Assembly (NCBI GenBank): GCA_949300485.1
Contig: CASGEL010000014.1
Location: 1-64,000 of the forward strand
Direction: 5' to 3'
Length of the DNA: 64,000 nucleotides
DNA from: an uncultured bacterium
GTDB lineage: Bacteria > Cyanobacteriota > Vampirovibrionia > Gastranaerophilales > Gastranaerophilaceae
Made by a program: the position numbers and the translations under genes. A model generated the notes under the pieces. It did not search any database. It was given only the letters and a program-made list of their open reading frames with translations, and was not told the DNA's origin. Positions 25,960 to 33,687 of the stretch are shown piece by piece. How positions within the stretch are numbered: position 1 is the first letter of the stretch; each line of letters opens with the position of its first letter.

Positions 25960-26902
25960 CCCGAACATTATTTGCTATATATTTTTCTGTCTTTGACTCT
26001 GAAGATTTATACAATTTTAATTCTGAAAATCGTATCGCCTTATTATCTTTACAAACAATAGTTAAAGATAAACGTTCAGGATTTTTGGCAATAATATCAC
26101 CTGGTCTAGTTTTTCCAATATCTTCCAACAATATTTGGAAATTATACGGATTAACAATAAAAAACTTGTCATTATGAACAATATAACAAGGCAAAAACGG
26201 ATGCAAAGCCCTTATTGTACGAGAAATTTCGTCTGATGTTTGATAAGTAAAATCCAGCATTTTTTCTTCACCTGAAATATTTGGATAATACGTAGCGTAT
26301 TTTTCACTTTGAGTAATAGGTGTAATAATTTTATTATCTAAATCCTTTATAAAATCGCTGACTAATTTTCTTGCGACCCTGACAGACTTTTCTCTCAATT
26401 CTTTTGAGGTATCAGTATCTAAAATTTCTATCTTTTCTTGAGATAGAATTGCACCGCTGTCATAGTGTTCATCCATTAAATGTAAAGTAACACCGGAAAA
26501 TTTTTCACCGTTTAGAATAGTTTGAAGGTATGGATTAGGGCCTCTATACTTAGGCAGTAATGAAGGATGTACATTAACCGTTGCAATTTTAGGAATATTA
26601 AATGTTTCTTTTTTTATACGCTCTTTCCAGGTTCCAACAAGTATCAAATCAACGTTTAATGTCAGCATTAACTTTCTAAAATCTTTTGAATTTGCAGACT
26701 TCATTCTTATTTGATTAACTTTTGTCTGCTTTAACAATGTTACAACAGGATCAGGACAAAAGAAATCCCGAAAAAATAATTTAACAGGATTAGTGCAGGT
26801 TTGTTCATAACGAAAAACACCAACAATTTCAGCCCCTGCATCAATTGCACCAAGAACCAGATTTGCCAGCATTAAACCTTTGCCTAAAATAACAACCTTC
26901 AT
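25949..26902 (-). CDS. formyltransferase, Fmt-like
   Basis: A 317-residue protein with the formyltetrahydrofolate-dependent transferase fold: MKVVILGKG start, catalytic N110-x-H112 in TVNVHPSLLPKYRGPNP, and D148 in HLMDEHYDSGAIL. Length and a C-terminal OB-like domain (about 200-317) match methionyl-tRNA formyltransferase, but the loop reads KYRGPNP instead of the usual RWRGAAP. It could be a paralogue acting on another amine. The start at 26902 is preceded by TATAAT ending 6 bases away and no SD. Its stop overlaps the mnmG stop region by 11 bases, convergently. Confidence 0.8.
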   Translation of the reverse strand: MKVVILGKGLMLANLVLGAIDAGAEIVGVFRYEQTCTNPVKLFFRDFFCPDPVVTLLKQTKVNQIRMKSANSKDFRKLMLTLNVDLILVGTWKERIKKETFNIPKIATVNVHPSLLPKYRGPNPYLQTILNGEKFSGVTLHLMDEHYDSGAILSQEKIEILDTDTSKELREKSVRVARKLVSDFIKDLDNKIITPITQSEKYATYYPNISGEEKMLDFTYQTSDEISRTIRALHPFLPCYIVHNDKFFIVNPYNFQILLEDIGKTRPGDIIAKNPERLSLTIVCKDNKAIRFSELKLYKSSESKTEKYIANNVRVIS

Positions 26903-26908
26903 ACAAAT

Positions 26909-26954
26909 ATTATAAAATAAAAAGTTCCGCAATTGTAACAATCGGGAACTTTTT
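26909..26954 (-). promoter_or_regulatory. terminator overlapping the promoter of the Fmt-like gene
   Basis: AAAAAGTTCC (26954-26945) pairs with GGAACTTTTT (26928-26919) on the minus strand, ending the upstream 289-residue gene. The loop contains TTACAA, which lies 18 bp from TATAAT at 26914-26909. Terminator and next promoter thus use the same bases. Confidence 0.7.
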
Positions 26955-26993
26955 AAATTTATATTAAGTAAATTCTATAAAATTTGAGAATTA

Positions 26994-27863
26994 TTAGACT
27001 ACAGAATACTCATCATCCGCTAAAATTTCTTCATTAGCAAGCTTTTCACGTACCTGAGCCTGAGCATCTTTTAATTCTTCATAACCTTTCACAACTTCTC
27101 TTGCTTTTACATTCTGGTGATTAAATGAATGAGCAATACTTGAACATATTAACAAAATAGGACCGTAATCAATTACACCTTTAGCAAAATTCTTAATTGC
27201 AGAAGGAACTTTTGCCAATTTTTCAGAAGTCCAATTTAAAATCTTGCTATTATTTAATTTATCACTAACCTTAGCAATTGTTCTTAGTTCTTTTGTTGAG
27301 AATGTCTTAGAAAGAGTACCTGATGCTTTTGGCATCATCTTATTAACTAATTTAGAAATTCCCTTACCTGCTAAGAATATAGCACCTATACTAGCTCCGA
27401 TTGTGGCAATAGTAGATGCAATAGGGTGTTTTTCAGAAAATTCTCTTACTGTAGGACTTGCTTTATCTAGTTGTCTTTTACCACCGAAGATTACATCAAT
27501 CATAGCAAAAGTTCCTGCCCATGACAAAGCTGATGCTGCAAAATTACCTAATCGTAATGCTCTTGATGAATTTACAAGACCTTTTGCACTTAATGCTTTA
27601 AGCGGATTTTTAACAGCTGCTGCCAAACCAGCGGCTAAAGGAATACTGTAATATAAAGCATTTGAAATTCTCTTATGCTTCTTATCATTAACACTATAAG
27701 AAGCCTTCATATAAGCAAGCTGTCTTAAAGATTGGTCATCCATATCAGCAAATTGTTCAAGAGCTTCACGTTCTATAGCTCTTTGACGTTCAGCCTTACT
27801 GCGTCTGTGACCAAAAGACTGCTGCGGTTCAACGGTTCTGGAAGAAAGAGAATTAACTTGCAT
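26994..27863 (-). CDS. membrane protein of unknown function
   Basis: A 289-residue protein. A basic N-terminus contains QQSFGHRRSKAERQRAIERE, a charged helix covers 20-65, and four hydrophobic segments lie at about 68-85, 105-128, 148-170 and 225-242. The C-terminal helix (VKGYEELKDAQAQVREKL) is charged. No Sec-type cleavage site is seen. The short N-terminal S-F-G-x-[RK] motif recurs in variant form in two other hypothetical proteins here (37986 and 60819). No family recognised. SD AAAGG, TTTACT-17-TATAAT promoter and a terminator show it is a single-gene unit. Confidence 0.78.
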   Translation of the reverse strand: MQVNSLSSRTVEPQQSFGHRRSKAERQRAIEREALEQFADMDDQSLRQLAYMKASYSVNDKKHKRISNALYYSIPLAAGLAAAVKNPLKALSAKGLVNSSRALRLGNFAASALSWAGTFAMIDVIFGGKRQLDKASPTVREFSEKHPIASTIATIGASIGAIFLAGKGISKLVNKMMPKASGTLSKTFSTKELRTIAKVSDKLNNSKILNWTSEKLAKVPSAIKNFAKGVIDYGPILLICSSIAHSFNHQNVKAREVVKGYEELKDAQAQVREKLANEEILADDEYSVV

Positions 27864-27889
27864 AAAACACCTTTACCTTTCACACTTTG

Positions 27890-27918
27890 ATTATACACAT
27901 GTTAAAACGGAAAGTAAA
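27890..27918 (-). promoter_or_regulatory. promoter of the 289-residue membrane protein
   Basis: On the minus strand TTTACT, 17 bp and TATAAT lie 27 bp before the ATG at 27863. It is back to back with the mtaB promoter, about 37 bp away. Confidence 0.72.
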
Positions 27919-27954
27919 TTTTTTTGCTATTTTAATAACATAAATACACAAATA

Positions 27955-27983
27955 TTTACAATTAATTTTATTTTTAATATTAT
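27955..27983 (+). promoter_or_regulatory. promoter giving a leaderless mtaB mRNA
   Basis: TTTACA, 17 bp and TATTAT end 7 bases before the ATG at 27991. There is no SD between, so the mRNA should begin at or next to the start codon. Confidence 0.75.
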
Positions 27984-27990
27984 TTAAATT

Positions 27991-29274
27991 ATGAAAAAAT
28001 TTTATATCCACACAATGGGCTGTAAATCCAACCAATTCGAAAGCTCTATAATTGAAGAAAATCTTGAAAAAAACGGACTGGAAAAAGTTAATAATATAAA
28101 AGAAGCAGACATATTTATACTTAACTCCTGCTCTGTTACTCATAAAAGTGATAATGAAGCATTTTATCATCTTAGAGCTGCAAAGCATAAAAACAAGCAT
28201 ATAATAAATATTCTGACAGGCTGTATTGCACAAATTGAAAAAGAAAAATTGCTTGAATATGATTTTATTGATTATGTAATAGGAAATGATGAAAAATTAC
28301 ATATATACAACTACCTGTCAGCAGATAAACATTTCTGTGCAAAAGATATTATGCAGCTTGATAAGTTCAATAAAGTAGAACTCCTTGATACAACAAAAAC
28401 CAGAGCAAGCTTAAAAATTCAAGACGGATGCGACAACCGATGCTCATACTGTATTATATGGAAAGCAAGAGGTAAAAGCCGCAGTGCTGATATTGATTTT
28501 ATAATAGACCAAATTAACAAATACTCAAAAAACGGATTTAAAGAAGTAATTTTAACAGGAATTCATATTGGACAGTGGGGAAAAGATATTAATCTGAATC
28601 TAATTGACCTGCTAAAAGAAATAGAAAACAGAACAACAATAGAAAGATACAGACTTGGATCGCTTAATCCAACTGAAATCACCGATGATCTGCTAAAATT
28701 TCTAAAATCTTCACCAAAATTTTGTCCGCACTTTCACCTGTCACTACAGTCTGCTAATGATAAAACGCTTAAATCTATGAATAGATTTTACAAAACAAAG
28801 GATTACCTGAAACTCATTGATAAAATCAATGAAACTTTCGAGTTACCGTTCTTAGGCAGTGATATTATTACAGGTTTTGCAGGTGAAACAGACGAAGACT
28901 TTGAAATAACTCGCAAAAATTTAGAAAGTTCGGGTCTGACTCAAATTCATACGTTTCCATATTCAAAAAGAAACGGCACTATCGGAGCAGAAATGGAAAA
29001 TCAAATTCCTGATGATATTAAAAATAAACGAGCTACAATAATTAAAGAAATTTCAAAATTAAAGTATACAGAATTTGTTTCTAAAAATCTCGGAAAAACT
29101 TATGAAGCTTTGATTGAAAAACATAGAGATAAACATTCCGGATATTTAAAAGGTATAACGAAGAATTATCTTACTGTTCAAATCGATTCTGATAACGAAA
29201 ATTTATACAATACCCAGGCTCAAGTAAAACTGACTAAATTTGAAAATAATATAATCTACGGTGAACTTATTTAA
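27991..29274 (+). CDS. mtaB: tRNA ms2t6A methylthiotransferase
   Basis: A 427-residue radical-SAM enzyme that adds a methylthio group to t6A37 in tRNAs reading ANN codons. The UPF0004 domain carries three cluster ligands (C11 in HTMGCKSNQ, C47, C78 in LTGCIAQ). The radical-SAM cluster is CDNRCSYC (C147, C151, C154). A TRAM-like C-terminal domain starts near 365. IHTMGCKSNQFES and the Ile/Trp after the cluster fit MtaB rather than MiaB or RimO. The start has a promoter but no SD, and a bidirectional terminator follows. Confidence 0.93.
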   Translation: MKKFYIHTMGCKSNQFESSIIEENLEKNGLEKVNNIKEADIFILNSCSVTHKSDNEAFYHLRAAKHKNKHIINILTGCIAQIEKEKLLEYDFIDYVIGNDEKLHIYNYLSADKHFCAKDIMQLDKFNKVELLDTTKTRASLKIQDGCDNRCSYCIIWKARGKSRSADIDFIIDQINKYSKNGFKEVILTGIHIGQWGKDINLNLIDLLKEIENRTTIERYRLGSLNPTEITDDLLKFLKSSPKFCPHFHLSLQSANDKTLKSMNRFYKTKDYLKLIDKINETFELPFLGSDIITGFAGETDEDFEITRKNLESSGLTQIHTFPYSKRNGTIGAEMENQIPDDIKNKRATIIKEISKLKYTEFVSKNLGKTYEALIEKHRDKHSGYLKGITKNYLTVQIDSDNENLYNTQAQVKLTKFENNIIYGELI

Positions 29275-29290
29275 ATACTATTAAACAGAT

Positions 29291-29325
29291 AAAAAGGATG
29301 AGTTTTAGTTTAACTCATCCTTTTT
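29291..29325. terminator. bidirectional terminator between mtaB and secY
   Basis: AAAAAGGATGAGTT pairs perfectly with AACTCATCCTTTTT around a seven-base loop, giving T tracts on both strands between two convergent genes. Confidence 0.95.
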
Positions 29326-29347
29326 AAAATTATTCATTTACCAACCA

Positions 29348-30685
29348 CTATTCTCTCAAGAAAGATTCATAATTTCTTGCTAATAAATGAGTTCTTACCT
29401 GATTGATTAAATCCAGCGCAACTCCGACCATAATGATCAAAGAAGTAGCACCAATACCCTGCAAGGTTTCGATATGTGTAGCATAACTTGCAAATGACGG
29501 AATCAAAGCTATTATACCCAAACCAACAGCACCAATAAATGTAGTTTTAGATAAGATTTTATCCAAAGCTTCTGCAGTAGGTTTGCCTGGTTTAATACCA
29601 GGAATTGATGAACCGTATTTTTTCAAGTTATCTGCAATATCTTTTGGCTGCATGTTTGGCATAATTGATGCATAGAAGAAAGTCAATGCAATAATTAAAC
29701 CTACATACAAAAGATAATACACAATACCGTCCGGACTTAAATAGTGATTTAATGACACTACAAAGTTCTTTGCTGCCGCAGATTTGAAATCAGCCTGCCC
29801 GACTAAAGCTAAAATAGTAGACGGGAACAATAAAATCGCAATAGCAAAGATGATAGGCATAACCCCACCCGGATTAAGTTTAAACGGAATAAATGAATTC
29901 ATACCGCCGTAAACTTTATTACCAATCTGTCTTTTAGGATTAACAATAATAACTTTTCTGACAGCTTCCTGCATAATAACAATAAGAATCATTGCCAAGA
30001 AAAATATAGTAAGTAATACTAAAAGACCTACCTGCATTTGGGAACTTGCCTTAACCAACTGAGCTGTTCTTGAAGCATATATAGGAATTCCTGATAAAAT
30101 ACCGCAAAAGATGATTAAAGAACCGCCATTTCCGATACCGTTTTCCGTAATCAATTCAGAAATCCACATAACAAGAACAGCACCTGCTGTTAAAACACAA
30201 ATTGAACTTGCATAAAATATATAATGATTTACCATCGGCATTATAGCACCCGGCAAATGGTGCAAGTACAACATAAAAATAAATGATTGGAATATAGCTA
30301 ACACAACAGTAAATATTCTTGTATATTGTGATAGCTTTCTTCTGCCTGCTTCGCCCTCTTCTTTTTGCAGCTTTTCTAGAGCAGGAATGACTACAGAAAC
30401 AAGCTGAACGATAATTGAAGATGTGATAAACGGTCCTATACCTAAAGCAAGAACTGAAACCTTACCCAAAGCACCGCCTGTGAACAAGTCCAAAAAACCA
30501 ATGATATTATTACCCTGCGCAATATTTGCAAAGACTTCATTATTAATACCATACAAAGGCATTTGAACTCCTAATCTCCACACTGCAATCATAATGAATG
30601 TAAAGATTATTTTCTGCTTCAAGCCTGAAGCATTCCACATAGACATCAAATCTTCAGTTGTAGGCATTTTTACACCTTGTGCCAT
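29348..30685 (-). CDS. secY: protein translocase subunit SecY
   Basis: The 445-residue channel of the Sec translocase with ten membrane helices. Typical landmarks are QMPLYGIN near the N-terminus, GIGPFITSSIIVQL, LWISELITENGIGNG-type sequence, the cytosolic loop VNPKRQIGNKVYGG and PLKLNPGGVMPIIFA-like sequence. It begins inside the stop codon of rplO (TAATG, 1-base overlap). adk and map, common downstream partners, are missing; a terminator follows instead. Confidence 0.97.
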   Translation of the reverse strand: MAQGVKMPTTEDLMSMWNASGLKQKIIFTFIMIAVWRLGVQMPLYGINNEVFANIAQGNNIIGFLDLFTGGALGKVSVLALGIGPFITSSIIVQLVSVVIPALEKLQKEEGEAGRRKLSQYTRIFTVVLAIFQSFIFMLYLHHLPGAIMPMVNHYIFYASSICVLTAGAVLVMWISELITENGIGNGGSLIIFCGILSGIPIYASRTAQLVKASSQMQVGLLVLLTIFFLAMILIVIMQEAVRKVIIVNPKRQIGNKVYGGMNSFIPFKLNPGGVMPIIFAIAILLFPSTILALVGQADFKSAAAKNFVVSLNHYLSPDGIVYYLLYVGLIIALTFFYASIMPNMQPKDIADNLKKYGSSIPGIKPGKPTAEALDKILSKTTFIGAVGLGIIALIPSFASYATHIETLQGIGATSLIIMVGVALDLINQVRTHLLARNYESFLRE

Positions 30686-31134
30686 TATACTAACTCAACC
30701 TTTCCGCCGGCAGCTTCAATTTTTTCTTTTGCTGATGGAGTAACATAAGAAGCTTTAACTGTCACAGCTGATTTAATTTCACCGTTACCCAATACTCTTA
30801 AGCCTACACAAGTAGGATGTATTGTTAAAACTTCTTTTAATGTATCCAAAGAAACTTCCTTCAAACCTAAATCATCAAGTCTGCCTACGTTAATTTGAGC
30901 ATAGTTCAATCTTGAATATACCTGGAAGCCTTTTAATTTTGGCAATCTTCTGTATGCCGGCATTTGACCGCCTTCAAAACCTCTTTTGCTAGAGTTGCCA
31001 GATCTTTGACCTTCACCGTTATGTCCACGACAAGAGGTTTTACCATGACCAGATGAACGGCCTCTGCCGACTCTTTTAGATTTAGATGTAGAACCTTGTG
31101 CAGGTTTTAAATCTTCTAATGTTATATTTGACAT
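30685..31134 (-). CDS. rplO: ribosomal protein uL15
   Basis: A 149-residue large-subunit protein. The Gly/Arg/Lys-rich N-terminal extension (KRVGRGRSSGHGKTSCRGHN) threads into 23S rRNA, and the globular part has RRLPKLKGFQVYSRLNYAQIN. Length and order after rpmD are as in the spc operon. SD AAGGAAA-type sequence precedes the ATG. One base overlaps secY. Confidence 0.97.
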   Translation of the reverse strand: MSNITLEDLKPAQGSTSKSKRVGRGRSSGHGKTSCRGHNGEGQRSGNSSKRGFEGGQMPAYRRLPKLKGFQVYSRLNYAQINVGRLDDLGLKEVSLDTLKEVLTIHPTCVGLRVLGNGEIKSAVTVKASYVTPSAKEKIEAAGGKVELV

Positions 31135-31185
31135 CGTATTTCCTTCTTTCTTTGTACTTTATAATATGTTCTTAACCTTGGGCAA

Positions 31186-31377
31186 CTATTTAACAATTTC
31201 AACTAAGTGAGAAACTTTGTTAACCATACCCATAATTGTTGCGCTTGAAGCGTGTTCAACTACTTGATCTTTCTTAGTAAGACCCAAGCCTCTTACAACT
31301 TTGCGCTGATGCTCTGAAGCACCTATTAAACTTTTTACAAGTTTAATTTTTACCATATCTGTTTTTTTATCTGCCAT
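31186..31377 (-). CDS. rpmD: ribosomal protein uL30
   Basis: A 63-residue protein of the large subunit with VKIKLVKSLIGASEHQRKVV followed by LGLTKKDQ, the usual bacterial L30 fold of about 60 residues. It sits between rpsE and rplO, 39 and 51 bases away. AAGGAAAT precedes the ATG. Confidence 0.96.
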   Translation of the reverse strand: MADKKTDMVKIKLVKSLIGASEHQRKVVRGLGLTKKDQVVEHASSATIMGMVNKVSHLVEIVK

Positions 31378-31416
31378 AATTTTATTTCCTTATAATTTCA
31401 AAATAATTTACTCTTA

Positions 31417-32076
31417 CTAATTTAAAAGTTCAGCCATTGTTAAACCGCGTTTTTTAGCGACTTCATTGAACGGAGTTAAAGCTTTCAATGCTTCAACTGT
31501 TGCATTAGCAGCGTTTAGCGGAGATTTTGAACCTAAAGATTTTGAAAGAATGTTTTCAATACCTGCAAGTTCCAATACTGAACGAACCGCACCACCTGCG
31601 ATAATACCGGTACCTTCAGAAGCTGGTCTTAACATAACAGCACCTGCCCCTGATCTTCCTGTTATAGGATGAGGAATTGTTGTTTTGAAAATAGGAACTG
31701 TAATAACATTTTTTCTTCCGTCAGCAATAGCTTTTTGAATAGCAATAATAACTTCAGAAGCTTTAGCACAACCAATACCTACTTGACCTTTTTGGTTTCC
31801 TACGATAACGATTGCTCTAAAACTTAATTTTTTACCGCCTTTTACAACTTTTGTTACGCGGCTTATTTGAACAACTCTTTCTGTCCATTCAGATTGAGGT
31901 TTTTCTTCTGTTGTTTCGATTTTTTGTTTTCTTGAACGACCCTTTCTTGATTTTGAAGGTTTTTCTTCAGCAACAGGAGCTTCTACAACTGTTTCCTCAG
32001 CTTTTACTTCTTCTACAGCGTCAGCAGAAGTTTCAGCAGCAGCTTCAGTTACATTTAATTCTTCATTGTTTTCCAT
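31417..32076 (-). CDS. rpsE: ribosomal protein uS5 with acidic N-terminal extension
   Basis: A 219-residue small-subunit protein. The S5 core starts near residue 60 ([20 protein letters not shown]) and contains [17 protein letters not shown] and [19 protein letters not shown]. The first 58 residues are a low-complexity Glu/Ala/Val-rich segment followed by a basic patch ([14 protein letters not shown]), absent from standard S5. This is the first gene of the remaining spc block; rplR, rplF and rpsH are not upstream. It has its own promoter and about 140 bases of leader. Confidence 0.96.
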   Translation of the reverse strand: MENNEELNVTEAAAETSADAVEEVKAEETVVEAPVAEEKPSKSRKGRSRKQKIETTEEKPQSEWTERVVQISRVTKVVKGGKKLSFRAIVIVGNQKGQVGIGCAKASEVIIAIQKAIADGRKNVITVPIFKTTIPHPITGRSGAGAVMLRPASEGTGIIAGGAVRSVLELAGIENILSKSLGSKSPLNAANATVEALKALTPFNEVAKKRGLTMAELLN

Positions 32077-32140
32077 TGATTTTACCTTTCTTGTAATTAC
32101 TTTTGTAAATTTAAAACAATATATTTTCGGATTTGGGTTC

Positions 32141-32220
32141 TCCGATTTTCGGAATACGCCAAAGTATAAGCTGATTTTCAGCTATTTGGAAATCGTATTC
32201 GAACTATAACTTCTGACAGG
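32141..32220 (-). promoter_or_regulatory. structured 5' leader of rpsE
   Basis: In the minus-strand transcript GAATACG (32200-32194) can pair with CGTATTC (32058+100 to 32052+100, that is 32158-32152). Inside them lies the hairpin AGCTGA-AAA-TCAGCT (32083+100 to 32069+100, that is 32183-32169). Directly after comes TCCGA-AAA-TCGGA (32153-32141), sharing two bases with the outer helix. Two exclusive foldings are therefore possible. No Rfam-type leader that I know matches. Confidence 0.5.
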
Positions 32221-32224
32221 TGTA

Positions 32225-32253
32225 AATATACTATAAACAATATGTTTCGTCAA
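32225..32253 (-). promoter_or_regulatory. promoter of rpsE-rpmD-rplO-secY
   Basis: On the minus strand TTGACG, 17 bp and TATATT lie about 150 bp before rpsE. The same 32077-32387 interval holds, on the plus strand, the extended -10 TGCTAATAT at 32354-32362 that serves leuC. Confidence 0.75.
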
Positions 32254-32387
32254 GTTCTATGTAAAGATATTCTAAGTTTTTTAGATAATTATAAACAATT
32301 ATTCAGAATTCTTTACAAGGGAAAGGAATAAATCGTACTTAATCGAATATTTATGCTAATATAAAAAAAGAAATGAGGGCTGTAAAT

Positions 32388-33629
32388 ATGGGACAAACGT
32401 TAGTTGAAAAAATAATATCAAATCATGCAGGGAAAACTGTTAAAGCAGGAGAACTCGTTATTGCTAATGTTGATGTTTGTGCAGTACAAGATGGGACAGG
32501 TCCATTAACTGTTCAAGAATTTAAAAAACTTGGAAAAGAAAAACTCAATAACCCTGAAAGAACTATTTTATTTATTGATCATGCCTCACCTAGTCCTAAA
32601 AAAGAATTATCAAATATGCATACAGTACTAAGAGATTTTGCAAATGAATACGGAGCAGTATTATCTGAAGTCGGTTCAGGAGTATGCCACCAAAGATTAG
32701 TTGAATCATTTGTAAACCCGGGAGAAATTCTTGTCGGAGCAGATTCTCATACATGCACATCAGGAGCATTAGGAGCTTTTGCAACAGGAATGGGATCAAC
32801 AGATGTAGCAGTTGCCATGGCACTTGGAAAGACCTGGTTAAAAGTACCTCAAACATTTAAAATAGTAGTGAATAGAAGCTTTAAAGAAGGGATTTGCTCT
32901 AAAGATTTAATGTTACATCTTATCGGAATGATTGGTGCTGATGGAGCTACATATAAGGCTTTGGAATTTTGCGGTGACACAATTGATAATATGTGTATGG
33001 CTGAACGTTTTACACTTGCCAATATGGCGGTTGAAGCCGGAGCAAAATGCGGATTATTTGTAGCGGATGAAAAGACTAAAGAATACCTTACCACAAGAGG
33101 TAGAGGTGATAAATACGTAAAGATTGAACCTGACAAAGATGCCATTTATGAAAGAGTCATAGAAATAGATGCCTCAACAATTGAACACACCGTATCTTGC
33201 CCGCATACGGTAGATAATACTAAACTCGCAAAAGATTTAAATGATATAAAAGTTCAACAGGTCTATGTAGGCACATGTACAAACGGCAGAATAGAAGATA
33301 TGAGAACAGTAGCATCTATTCTAAAAGGTAAAAAGGTTAATAAAGATGTAAGAATGCTTATTTGTCCTGCTTCAAGAGAAATCTATAAACAAGCATTAAA
33401 AGAAGGACTGCTTGAAATCTTTATAGATGCAAATGCAACAATTCTACCTCCAGGATGCGGACCTTGTGTAGGAATTCATGCCGGAATATTGGCAGATGGA
33501 GAGGTTTGCTTAACCACTCAAAACAGAAATTTTCAAGGTCGACTAGGCAACACGAAAGGCTATATTTATCTGGCATCACCTTATGTTGCTGCTTACACTG
33601 CAATAAACGGATATATTTCAGACAAATAA
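32388..33629 (+). CDS. leuC: 3-isopropylmalate dehydratase large subunit family (LeuC/homoaconitase-like)
   Basis: A 413-residue aconitase-fold enzyme with three [4Fe-4S] ligands: C297 in VGTCTNGRIEDM, and C357 and C360 in PPGCGPCVG. GADSHTCTSGALGAFATGMG is the substrate region. The short length and the MGQTLVEKII opening fit the clostridial/archaeal-type LeuC group, which also includes homoaconitase-like enzymes. The small subunit LeuD and LeuB are not adjacent, so the exact substrate is open. The ATG at 32388 follows GAGGG at 8 nt; an in-frame ATG 15 bases upstream overlaps the SD. Confidence 0.88.
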   Translation: MGQTLVEKIISNHAGKTVKAGELVIANVDVCAVQDGTGPLTVQEFKKLGKEKLNNPERTILFIDHASPSPKKELSNMHTVLRDFANEYGAVLSEVGSGVCHQRLVESFVNPGEILVGADSHTCTSGALGAFATGMGSTDVAVAMALGKTWLKVPQTFKIVVNRSFKEGICSKDLMLHLIGMIGADGATYKALEFCGDTIDNMCMAERFTLANMAVEAGAKCGLFVADEKTKEYLTTRGRGDKYVKIEPDKDAIYERVIEIDASTIEHTVSCPHTVDNTKLAKDLNDIKVQQVYVGTCTNGRIEDMRTVASILKGKKVNKDVRMLICPASREIYKQALKEGLLEIFIDANATILPPGCGPCVGIHAGILADGEVCLTTQNRNFQGRLGNTKGYIYLASPYVAAYTAINGYISDK

Positions 33630-33649
33630 ATTAACATTATAGATAGAAC

Positions 33650-33679
33650 AAGAGCCCCAGATAACTGAGGCTCTTTTCT
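33650..33679. terminator. bidirectional terminator between leuC and the GH13 gene
   Basis: AAGAGCC-C-CAG pairs with CTG-A-GGCTCTT around ATAA, followed by TTTC. It separates two convergent genes. Confidence 0.88.
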
Positions 33680-33687
33680 TATATATC

